Shown piece after piece: positions 34,922 through 43,900 of a stretch of DNA of 64,000 bases; position 1 is the stretch's first letter, and the number at the start of each line of letters is the position of its first letter. A program made the position numbers and the translations under genes. Under the pieces are notes generated by a model. It did no database searches. It was not told the origin of the DNA and worked only from the letters and a program-made list of their open reading frames with translations. The stretch is from Chitinophagaceae bacterium (lineage in GTDB: Bacteria > Bacteroidota > Bacteroidia > Chitinophagales > Chitinophagaceae), in assembly GCA_024508725.1 (NCBI GenBank), contig JANINS010000003.1:930001-994000 (forward strand), written 5' to 3'.

Positions 34922-35134
34922 CTATCTTTTTCTTCTTCCCAAAGTATTAAAACCGCCGATGGTGTACAAAGGGCAATAACCAATGGCTGATGTGATGGTG
35001 AAAACAATGCCGATCACCCAAAACACTGTTGCCAACGTAGAATTTGTTACCATTCCGGTGAAGTATAAAGCTGCAAATAATACTGCGATGGAGATGCGAA
35101 CCACCCGATCAGCAGTTCCCATATTCGATTTCAT
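34922..35134 (-). CDS. DUF2892 (YgaP-like) small membrane protein
   Basis: About 70 residues with two membrane helices. GTADRVVRISIAVLFAALYF and GYCPLYTIGGFNTLG are the family's signature. Starts at 35143, 35140 and 35134 are all possible; MKSNMGTADR at 35134 best fits homologues. Convergent with purN with 4 bp between the stops. Function of the family unknown. Confidence 0.85.
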   Translation of the reverse strand: MKSNMGTADRVVRISIAVLFAALYFTGMVTNSTLATVFWVIGIVFTITSAIGYCPLYTIGGFNTLGRRKR

Positions 35135-35365
35135 ATACATCATTTAAAAGAGAAAGAATATCGGCCAATATCTGCTCAACAGACTCCGATTTATCTGCCT
35201 AAACCTACAGAGATGTATTAGTATAATAAATGACTGTCGTCACTAATCAACAATCATCACATAATACCAATACCTGCTACTGATCGTTTTCAACTACAAC
35301 AAAAGTAGAAAAGGCTACATCTGCTCATTTACATCTTACCAGCTTTGTACTGCAAAAACAATCAT

Positions 35366-36259
35366 ATGAAGATTGTAGTCACAGGCTCATTAGGCCACAT
35401 TAGCAAACCACTTACCGCTTTATTGTTGCAGCAAGGACATTCAGTTACTGTGATCAGCAGTAATCCGGAACGAACATCCCAAATCGAAGAAATGGGGGCA
35501 AAGCCAGCCATAGGTTCTGTGAATGATGTTGCGTTCTTAACTGCAACTTTCAAGGGAGCAGATATAGTTTACCTGATGGAACCTCCGTTTAATTTTTTCG
35601 ACTATAATCTTGACCTGGATGCATATTGGATAAACATTGCCAGGAGTTATGTGCAGGCAGTGGAACAATCAGGAGTAACCAAACTGGTTCATTTAAGCAG
35701 TATTGGAGCACATAGAAATAATAATGTTGGAATCCTATCCATTCACCATGAAGTAGAAAAATTACTTAGCCAGTTACCAGCTACTGTTTCTATTAAAACA
35801 ATGCGGCCTGTTGGTTTTTATTATAACATGTTTGCTTTCATCTCATCAATAAAGAATGCCAATGCTATTATTCAAAATTATGGAGGTGATGAAAAAGAAC
35901 CCTGGGTTTCACCTATTGATATCGCAACCGTGATAGCCGAAGAAATAAACCGGCCTTTTACTAAAAGAAGCATTCGTTATATCGCCAGCGATGAGGTTTC
36001 TCCAAATGAAGTGGCAACCATTTTAGGAAATGCGATTGGCAATAATAATATAAAATGGACCACTGTATCTGACACAGAATTCATTAGCAATCTGGTTCGT
36101 GCAGGTTTCAGCGAATCAACAGCAAGCCGTTTTGCAGAAATGAATGCCGGCAGAAGAAATGGAATATTATATGAAGATTATATTCAAAACAAACCCGAGT
36201 TGGGTAATATAAAATTGGCTGACTTTGCAAAAGAATTTGCCAGATTATATAACGCTTAA
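35366..36259 (+). CDS. NmrA/SDR-type NAD(P)-binding protein
   Basis: About 297 residues from ATG at 35366 (MKIVVTGSLGHISKPL); a TTG at 35345 is a weaker alternative. The Rossmann motif VVTGSLGHISKPLTALL, a following HSVTVISSNPERT and a mid-protein HLSSIGAH are typical of atypical SDR (NmrA-like) quinone-reductase or redox-sensor proteins. First gene of a three-gene set with an SDR and an AraC regulator. Confidence 0.85.
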   Translation: MKIVVTGSLGHISKPLTALLLQQGHSVTVISSNPERTSQIEEMGAKPAIGSVNDVAFLTATFKGADIVYLMEPPFNFFDYNLDLDAYWINIARSYVQAVEQSGVTKLVHLSSIGAHRNNNVGILSIHHEVEKLLSQLPATVSIKTMRPVGFYYNMFAFISSIKNANAIIQNYGGDEKEPWVSPIDIATVIAEEINRPFTKRSIRYIASDEVSPNEVATILGNAIGNNNIKWTTVSDTEFISNLVRAGFSESTASRFAEMNAGRRNGILYEDYIQNKPELGNIKLADFAKEFARLYNA

Positions 36260-36270
36260 AAACAAAAACA

Positions 36271-37035
36271 ATGAGTACTAAAAATAAGATCGCTTTGGTA
36301 ACTGGCGGTAGCCGTGGATTGGGAAAGAACATGGCAATTGCACTGGCTAAAAAAGGTATAGACGTTGTGATCACTTACAACAGCAATAAAGAAGCTGCAG
36401 ATAATGTTGTAGCAGAAATTCAATCTTTAGGCAGAAATGCTTTTGCACTGCAGTTGGATACCAGTAACCTTCAACAATTTGATGAGTTTATAAAAACCCT
36501 CACTTCATTATTAAAAGAGAAAACCGGGAACGATCATTTTGATTTCCTCATCAACAATGCAGGCACTGCTTTGTATGCACCTGTTACCGATGTAACAGAA
36601 GCCCAGATGGATGCTATCTATAATATCCACTATAAAGGAGTATTCTTCCTAACACAAAAAGCCCTTCCATTTTTAAATGATGGCGGTGGCATTGTAAATG
36701 TATCATCCGGTTTAACAAGAATAACTATGCCCGGCTCTTCAGTTTATGGTTCTCTAAAAGCAGCGATTGAAACACTCACCCGTTACTTTGCAAAAGAATT
36801 GGGAACAAGAAAGATCCGTGCAAACGTGATTGCACCTGGTGCCATTGAAACAGATTTTGGTGGTGGCCGTGTACGAGATAATAAAGAGATCAACGACCAG
36901 ATTGCAGGCTTTACCGCTTTAGGTAGAGTTGGTTTACCAGATGATATTGGTGGTGTGGTTGCATTTCTCTGCACCGATGAAGCTTACTGGATAAATGGTC
37001 AACGCATTGAAGTTTCTGGTGGACAAATGTTATAA
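36271..37035 (+). CDS. SDR family oxidoreductase (FabG-like)
   Basis: 254 residues, a classical short-chain dehydrogenase: TGGSRGLGKNMA (cofactor loop), NNAGTALYAP, active Ser in NVSSGLTR, YGSLK (YxxxK) and APGAIETDFGGG. Substrate unknown. It follows the NmrA gene by 11 bp, and its stop overlaps the ATG of the AraC gene, so the three form an operon. Confidence 0.9.
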   Translation: MSTKNKIALVTGGSRGLGKNMAIALAKKGIDVVITYNSNKEAADNVVAEIQSLGRNAFALQLDTSNLQQFDEFIKTLTSLLKEKTGNDHFDFLINNAGTALYAPVTDVTEAQMDAIYNIHYKGVFFLTQKALPFLNDGGGIVNVSSGLTRITMPGSSVYGSLKAAIETLTRYFAKELGTRKIRANVIAPGAIETDFGGGRVRDNKEINDQIAGFTALGRVGLPDDIGGVVAFLCTDEAYWINGQRIEVSGGQML

Positions 37036-37970
37036 TGAATAATCATTTTACTATGGCAAATCAAAAACCATATCCTATAAAAACGATCAGCGAGTTTCAC
37101 CAGTTTAATGGTTTGCCCAAGCCTGAGCATCCACTCATCAGTATTGTTGATTTTGCTGATCTCAATCGCAAGTCTGATGAAGCTTCAACTGCATTGATCT
37201 TTGGTTATTACATTATTTCACTGAAACGGGGTGTAAGCAAAATGTTTTATGGCCAGCAACAGTACGATTTTGATGAAGGCGTATTGTATTTCATGGCACC
37301 TAACCAGATACTAAGAACGAATAACATTCCTAATGAACAACTGGAACGTTCAGGTTGGCTTTTGCTGATACACCCCGATTTCCTGTGGAATACATCACTT
37401 GCAAATAAGATCAGGAAATATGAATTCTTTGATTATTCGGTGAATGAAGCGTTGTTTCTTTCAGATAAAGAAGAAGAGATATTAAACAGCATCGTTCAAA
37501 ACATACGAACCGAGTATCATTCTAATATTGATAAGTTCAGCCAGAGTGTGATCATAGCGCAACTCGAATTATTGCTCACTTATGCAGAACGATTCTATGA
37601 AAGACAGTTCATTACCCGGAAGATATCGAATCACCAGATACTCGATCGGCTGGAAAGTCTTTTGAACGATTATTTCAACAGTAATAATCTCATCGAAAAA
37701 GGATTACCAACTGTGCAGTATATTGCCAACACCTTGAATGTTTCTCCAAGCTATTTAAGTGGTTTGTTGAAAGTGCTAACAGGCCAAAGTACCCAGCAGC
37801 ATATTCATGATAAGTTAATTGAGAAAGCAAAAGAGAAACTTTCAACTACCGATCTTTCAGTTAGCGAAATTGCTTATGAGTTGGGATTCGAACATCCACA
37901 ATCATTCAGCAAGTTGTTCAAAACCAAAACAAATATTTCGCCGCTGGCATTCAGGCAATCGTTTAACTAG
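37035..37970 (+). CDS. AraC family transcriptional regulator
   Basis: 311 residues. An N-terminal cupin-like effector domain (~20-180) precedes two helix-turn-helix units (SPSYLSGLLKVLTGQ and ISPLAF at the end of the second, with IAYELGFEHPQSFSKLFK). The ATG overlaps the SDR stop by one base. AraC genes beside oxidoreductases often control them in response to the substrate, which is the simplest reading here. Confidence 0.88.
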   Translation: MNNHFTMANQKPYPIKTISEFHQFNGLPKPEHPLISIVDFADLNRKSDEASTALIFGYYIISLKRGVSKMFYGQQQYDFDEGVLYFMAPNQILRTNNIPNEQLERSGWLLLIHPDFLWNTSLANKIRKYEFFDYSVNEALFLSDKEEEILNSIVQNIRTEYHSNIDKFSQSVIIAQLELLLTYAERFYERQFITRKISNHQILDRLESLLNDYFNSNNLIEKGLPTVQYIANTLNVSPSYLSGLLKVLTGQSTQQHIHDKLIEKAKEKLSTTDLSVSEIAYELGFEHPQSFSKLFKTKTNISPLAFRQSFN

Positions 37971-37972
37971 CG

Positions 37973-38440
37973 TTATAACGTCTTCTCCATATACACCACT
38001 CCGCTGATTGGATTAGGATAGTACGCAGTGGTTTCTTCAAATCCTAACTTCTTATACAAATGAATAGCAGGCTGCAATTTTTGTAGTGTATCCAGCTTCA
38101 TTGAATTGTAACCAATGTTCTTTGCTGCTTCAATCAAATACCTGGTCAATGCCTCTCCTATTTTATGTTTCCGGAATGATGGTTTTACATACAAGCGTTT
38201 CATCTCACAAAATCCATCTCCAATATCTTTCAAAGCAATACATCCTGCCACGGCATTATTCCAGTAAGCAAGCAATAAAACTCCAGTGGGAGATGCATAT
38301 TTTTTCAAAGGATCACGCACTTCATCATCAAAACTTTGAAAGCAAAGATTCTCGTCCAGTTCTTTCTGATATTCGGTGAACAGCTCACGGATCATATTCA
38401 ATTCTTCGCCCTCTGCTGTAATAGATTGTATCGTTAGCAT
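37973..38440 (-). CDS. GNAT family N-acetyltransferase
   Basis: About 155 residues from ATG at 38440 (MLTIQSITAEGEE); an ATG at 38467 would overlap the upstream region of the divergent gene. The acetyl-CoA binding strand-loop is visible as KRLYVKPSFRKHKIGEALTRYLI, followed by NSMKLDTLQKLQPAIHLYKKLGFEET. Substrate unknown. Convergent with the AraC gene. Confidence 0.87.
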   Translation of the reverse strand: MLTIQSITAEGEELNMIRELFTEYQKELDENLCFQSFDDEVRDPLKKYASPTGVLLLAYWNNAVAGCIALKDIGDGFCEMKRLYVKPSFRKHKIGEALTRYLIEAAKNIGYNSMKLDTLQKLQPAIHLYKKLGFEETTAYYPNPISGVVYMEKTL

Positions 38441-38473
38441 AAACCTTGTAAATTGTACAGCCAACATCCATTT

Positions 38474-40027
38474 ATGAGAATATTGATCTGTATTTTATTT
38501 CCGCTTTTTTCTTTCGCACAAAATTATGCTGATGTGATCATCCGGAATGGAAAGATCATCGACGGTACTGGTAATTCCTGGTTCTATGGTGATGTTGCCG
38601 TTAAAGATGGAAAGATCACAGCCATTGGTAAGCTCAATAGCTGGAGATCTGCAAAAACCATTGATGCTACAGGCCTGATCGTTGCTCCTGGTTTTATTGA
38701 TGTGCATACGCATATAGAAGATGATGAAACACGAAACCCCTATGCAACCAACTTCATTTATGATGGTGTAACTACAGTGGTTACCGGAAATTGCGGTGCT
38801 TCGAATATTGATGTAAAACGTTATTACAAATATCTCGACAGCATGAAGCTTTCTATCAATGTGGCTACGCTTATCGGTCATAACGATGTTCGTAAAGAAG
38901 TAATGGGAAAAGCCAATCGAAAACCAACCGAAGCGGAAATGCGTAGAATGGAAACCATTGTTGAACAGGCAATGAAAGATGGAGCAGTGGGTTTTTCAAC
39001 AGGATTGATATACATACCCGGAACATATTCTTCAACAGATGAAGTAGTAAAGCTGGCTAAAGTGGCTGCTAAATACAATGGTGTGTATGCCACCCATATG
39101 AGAGATGAAGCCGATAGTGTTGTAGAAGCAATTGAAGAAGCGTTGCTGATAGGAAGAGAAGCAAAAATTCCTGTAGAAATATCTCATTTCAAGATCAGCG
39201 GTCAACACAATTGGGGCCGAAGCAAACAAACCCTGCCGATGATCATCAAGGCAAGAGAAGAAGGGCTGGATGTAACGATCGATCAATATCCTTACACAGC
39301 CAGCAGCACCGGCCTGAGTACTTTATTACCAGATGAACTGCTTTCAGACGGACAGGATTCGATCAATGCAAGATTGCAGAATTCAGAGATAAGAAAGTAT
39401 GCTATTGATCACATGCTAAAAAAGCTGAAGAAACGCAAGTTGAAACATTTCAGTTATGCGGTAGTGGCTTCTTACAGAGCAGATACATCACTCAATGGAA
39501 AATCGATAGAAGAGATCAATACTTTAAAAGGAAGAAAACACAAAGCCAAAGCTGAAGCAGAAACCATTTTAGAAATGATGCAGAATGGTGGTGCTTCTAT
39601 GGTACTGCATGGCATGAGTGAAGATGATGTGAAATATATCATGCAATATCCTTTTAACATGTTTGCCAGCGATGCAAGCATCAGGGTTTGGCAGCAGGGA
39701 AATCCTCACCCGAGAGGTTATGGTACCAATGCAAGAGTATTGAGTAAATATGTACGTGATGAGAAAGTGATCTCATTAGAAGAAGCCATCAGGCGTATGA
39801 CCTCTCTTCCTGCACTAAAATTTCACCTGAAAAACAGGGGATTATTAAGAGAAGGTTATGCAGCAGACATTGTTGTTTTCTCAGAAAAGGATGTTGCCGA
39901 TCTGTCCACATTCGAAAAGCCACATCAATATTCAACCGGCTTTAAATATGTATTGGTGAACGGCGCTGTAACGCTGGAAAATAGCAAACACAATGGCAGT
40001 AGAAATGGTGCAACAATATTGCGGTAA
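38474..40027 (+). CDS. Secreted N-acyl-D-amino-acid deacylase family amidohydrolase
   Basis: About 517 residues from ATG at 38474, where a clean signal peptide (MRILICILFPLFSFAQ) begins. It belongs to the amidohydrolase-3 group: a small beta domain (IIRNGKIIDGTGN), the metal-binding GFIDVHTHIEDDE, GVTTVVTGNCG, later HMRDEADSV and EISHFKISG, and an Asp in FASDASIRVW. Relatives hydrolyse N-acyl-D-amino acids or D-dipeptides; export suggests scavenging outside the cytoplasm. The start is 33 bp from that of the divergent GNAT gene. Confidence 0.9.
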   Translation: MRILICILFPLFSFAQNYADVIIRNGKIIDGTGNSWFYGDVAVKDGKITAIGKLNSWRSAKTIDATGLIVAPGFIDVHTHIEDDETRNPYATNFIYDGVTTVVTGNCGASNIDVKRYYKYLDSMKLSINVATLIGHNDVRKEVMGKANRKPTEAEMRRMETIVEQAMKDGAVGFSTGLIYIPGTYSSTDEVVKLAKVAAKYNGVYATHMRDEADSVVEAIEEALLIGREAKIPVEISHFKISGQHNWGRSKQTLPMIIKAREEGLDVTIDQYPYTASSTGLSTLLPDELLSDGQDSINARLQNSEIRKYAIDHMLKKLKKRKLKHFSYAVVASYRADTSLNGKSIEEINTLKGRKHKAKAEAETILEMMQNGGASMVLHGMSEDDVKYIMQYPFNMFASDASIRVWQQGNPHPRGYGTNARVLSKYVRDEKVISLEEAIRRMTSLPALKFHLKNRGLLREGYAADIVVFSEKDVADLSTFEKPHQYSTGFKYVLVNGAVTLENSKHNGSRNGATILR

Positions 40028-40048
40028 GCGTTTGAATCCTTAAATTTG
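40019..40048 (+). promoter_or_regulatory. Consensus promoter of the receiver-AraC gene
   Basis: TTG at 40019-40021, a 19-bp spacer and TAAATTTG at 40041-40048 match the Bacteroidota pattern exactly. Transcription would start about 13-15 bp before the ATG at 40068. The -35-like element lies inside the end of the amidohydrolase gene. Confidence 0.6.
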
Positions 40049-40067
40049 ATACTTAAGTACCCCAATC

Positions 40068-40856
40068 ATGTCAAAGCCTAGACTTCTATTGATCGAAGAC
40101 TCTGAGATATTGAGTTATACGCTTACTGAAATGCTTAACCAGGCTTTCGAGGTTACTTCTACCAACAGTGCAAAGAAAGCTTTCACGAACATTACGAGGA
40201 TACAACCTGATATTGTTTTATTAGATATCATGGTAGAAGGTCCTATTAACGGTTTCATGCTATTAGAGAAGATGAAGTCGATGGATGAACTGGAAAATAC
40301 GCCTGTGGTGATGATGAGTTCTATTGATGATGAGAATAAGATCACTAAAGCCCTGGAGATCGGTGCTACCGATTATATTGTAAAGCCCTTCAACTTCATT
40401 CATTTATTCTTAAAGCTGAAGAATCTCGTTTCACTTAAGTCAAAAACTGTTTTAGATACACAGGAAAAGTTGCTGATGAAGTCTGACTCTACACTTACAT
40501 CCATGCAGCTCGACTTTAAAAAACGATTTGAAAAGATCACCGATAATCTCATCTCTACAAATGACTTTAGTATAAAAGAGATCGCACAAAGCTTATCGAT
40601 GAGTGTTTCTACTGTTGAACGCTGGAGTAAAAAGATCTATGGCCTTACACCAAAAGAATACATTATCGATCGAAAATTGCTGCAGGCGGAAATCATGTTA
40701 CGGCAAAACTCAGGTAATGTAAAAACGATTTCTTACAGGTTAGGATTTAACTCTGTTGCCTATTTCTGCAAATTGTTTAAGAAAAAATTTGGTACTTCTC
40801 CAGGCCAACTGGCAAGTAAGAAACGTTTGGCAGTTTCTGAAGCACAGACCTTGTAG
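40068..40856 (+). CDS. Response regulator with AraC-type DNA-binding output
   Basis: 262 residues. A receiver domain (~3-125) has the acidic pocket (LLIEDSE), phospho-acceptor Asp in VLLDIMVEG, a switch Ser in VVMMSSIDD and Lys in DYIVKPF. A linker then leads to an AraC helix-turn-helix pair (IKEIAQSLSMSVSTVERW, ISYRLGFNSVAYFCKLFKKKFG). No partner kinase is adjacent. Its own promoter separates it from the upstream amidohydrolase. Confidence 0.92.
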   Translation: MSKPRLLLIEDSEILSYTLTEMLNQAFEVTSTNSAKKAFTNITRIQPDIVLLDIMVEGPINGFMLLEKMKSMDELENTPVVMMSSIDDENKITKALEIGATDYIVKPFNFIHLFLKLKNLVSLKSKTVLDTQEKLLMKSDSTLTSMQLDFKKRFEKITDNLISTNDFSIKEIAQSLSMSVSTVERWSKKIYGLTPKEYIIDRKLLQAEIMLRQNSGNVKTISYRLGFNSVAYFCKLFKKKFGTSPGQLASKKRLAVSEAQTL

Positions 40857-40882
40857 ATCATTAATTGAGTCATTATTCCATA

Positions 40883-40914
40883 GAAAAAAATAAGGCTGCG
40901 TTTTAAGCAGCCTT
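40883..40914 (-). terminator. Terminator of the 1599-aa surface-protein gene
   Basis: An 8-bp stem (AAGGCTGC at 40892-40899, GCAGCCTT at 40907-40914), with a run of seven T on the minus strand after it. It lies between convergent genes and mainly serves the minus-strand one. Confidence 0.75.
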
Positions 40915-40938
40915 TGTAAATGATAGTATACGGATTAA

Positions 40939-43900
40939 CTATTGCTTCATCAATTTCACCGTCTTCTTCTCTGTACCCTGAGTTACTTCTGCATAATATA
41001 TTCCATTGCTGAGTGTATGGCCAAACGTTACGAGGGTGTTCGATACAGTTACCTGCCTGTACACTTCTCTTCCCAATGCATCTACTACTCTTACTTTCAC
41101 ATCCTTATCTTCAACACCACCTTTGATCTGTAATACAAAGTAGTTTGATGTTGGGTTTGGCGTAGCCTTCACACTGATCGGCTGGCTAAGTACAGGTATT
41201 TCCTGAGGTTGTACTGCTCCTCTTGCATAAACTGCTCCGCAATTCTGATTATTTCTTCCAAGATAAGCGGTAAAGCATCCTTGTCTTACATAACAACCTA
41301 CCTGGGATACGTTCACCTGGTAATTCTGTCCATAGTAATTGATGTACACTCTCGTGCTGTTGTAGTTATACCTTCGGCAACGGTAATCATCATCGTCATC
41401 GTCATCTCCATAACAATTCTGTGAAGAACTTACACGTATATCTTTTACACAGAACGTAATAGATGCAGTTGACTTGCAACCATTCTTATTCGTTACTGTT
41501 ACTGTAAACGTGTAGCTGCCATCATCATTCGGACTGAATACCGGTGTTGCCGATGTTTTGCTGCTAAGCTGATTTACTGCACTGCCACTCCACTGATAGG
41601 TATATGGTGCTCCAGAAGAAGGTACATTCACTTTCAGCGTTGCACTCTGAGATCCATATCCGAGGTAAATATTCGTTGCTACACCTCCTGTAAAAGTATT
41701 GCACGATGGTGTTGCACTTACGCTGATCGGGTAAGACTGGCAGGCTGCAATTACTGTGATCACCTGTGTAGCTGTTGCTGTTCTGCCCAGGCCATCTTTT
41801 ACCGTCCAGGTTACCGTTGTATTACCTACAGGGAATTGTGATGGAGCATTATTGGTAACAGTTGCAGGGTTCACACTCACACTAAAAGTTGGCGTACCCA
41901 ATGCAACGCCTGTTGCATATGATCCCGAAGTAAGATTGATCGTTTTTGCTACAGGTGCTGTGATCGTTGGTACAGCAGCAACGACTGTTACAGTTTGTAC
42001 ATCGGTTGATGTTCTGCCCAGTTTGTCGGTAATGGTCCAGGTTACGGTTGTGGTACCTACAGGGAACTGTGATGGGGCATTGTTCGTTACTGTTGACAAT
42101 GCCATTGCCGTATAGTTAGGATTTCCCAAGCTCACACCTGTTGCATAAGCAACACCGGTGTTATTATTAACGGTGATGTCTGCAGGAGCTGTGATAGCTG
42201 GTAATGTATCTACCGGGTTAATATCACATATAACATTACACTCACCAAGCCTGTCACCTCCATGATTTGGAACGTGTGTATTCAGTGCATTGATGCTGAT
42301 GCTGAGTGTTTGACCATTTAAAGGATTACCCGGTGGCAGGTGACAGATATACACCTTCTTACCATCCCACTTGCCTTTATTATCAAGTACCCTTACATCT
42401 ATCACACATATCTTGATGGTGCTGGTACTGGTGCAGTTGTTTGCATTCTTTACCGCAACAGTAAAGGTGTAGTTACCTTCTGCCGTTGGTGTGAAGGTTG
42501 GTGCAGCCGAAGTAGTGCTGTTTAAGCCACCACCCGTCCATTGGTAAGTATAAGGACCACCAGTGTTTGGAACGTTTACTTTTAATTGTGTGCCTTGTGC
42601 ACCATATCCTAAATAAAGCGTATTCGCATTTCCGCCTGTAAATAAATTACTCGTTGGAACAGAGGTTACCGTTACATTGTAATTGCCGCAATTGGTAACG
42701 TTAACCATTTGTATAGCTGATGCTGTATTACCTGCAGCATCTGTTACAGTCCAGGTTACTTTAGTTGATCCTACAGGAAATTGTAAAGGAGCATTATTCG
42801 TAACAATAACTCCTGCCGGAACATTATCTGAATAAAGTGGTAATCCAAGATTAACACCTGTTGCATATTGCCCTGCATTTGCCAGCACAGTAATATCTGC
42901 AGAAGCTGTAATAGTTGGGAGTTCAGCATCAACAATAGTAACATCCTGTGCTGCTGTTGAAATATTTCCTGCAGCATCTGTTACAGTCCAGGTAACAGTA
43001 GTTGTTCCCAATGGGAATGTAGCAGGAGCATTGCTTAATATTGAAACAACGCCGATGTTGTCTGATGTTGTAGGAGGCGTAAGTGTAACTGTTGCAAATG
43101 CAACTCCCTTATCCGTGCTAAAAGTTGTTTTACCTGTAATGATAATGCCAGGAGCTTCGGTATCAACGATCGTAACCTGCTGAGTAGCGGTAACAGAAAC
43201 ACTCCATGCATTTGTGATTGTCCAGGTAACAGTTGTTTGTCCTAAAGGAAATGTTGCAGGAGCATTATTGGCTACGGTAATTCCGGTAGTATCGCCGGAA
43301 AATTGCGGCCATCCTAATGCAACACCTGTTGCATAGTTTTTACCTGCATCGGTAGATTTAGTTACACTTGCCGGAGCTGTAATATCTGGCATAGGGCTTC
43401 CGATACCTGGAACGTTTACTGATGCATCAGCATAACAGCCATTAGAATCATACACTCTATAGTTGTATATACCAGGTGCCAAACCAGATAATGGAGGATT
43501 TGAGTTGATCGTCCAATCCTTGATATTTAATCCGGCATTATTACCAAACACTTGTATTGCACCTTTATATACTTTCAAAGTATCGGCATAGGTAAGCGTA
43601 GAAAGCAGTGTATAATCAGTATCCGCTGCGTTCCTGATATAGTACTTGATAGAGTTAGCTGTTTTTGTGATCTTAACATCATACCAGTTACCAGAACTTA
43701 CTGAACCGATAACTGTTGTTTTACTACGACCATTTACAGCGATGAGTTGTGTTCCATTGAAGCGAAGACCAAAAACCAGTTGATTAATATCGTTCACAAC
43801 AGAGCTATTGGTTGTTAATCCAAATCCGGCAATGGTGCCTGCATCCAACTTGATGCTGCCTGTTGCATTGATATAACCATTATCAGAAAAGATAAGGTTG

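Noticed and set aside
40068-40856. Treating the receiver-AraC gene as the partner of the AraC gene at 37035
   Set aside because: Two genes on separate transcripts with different effector domains; no shared operon or motif links them.
41360-41410. CAT/CGT trinucleotide tract as a phase-variable microsatellite
   Set aside because: It encodes the seven-Asp run in frame; units differ (cat, cgt) and the length change would be in-frame only, so no on/off switching is expected.
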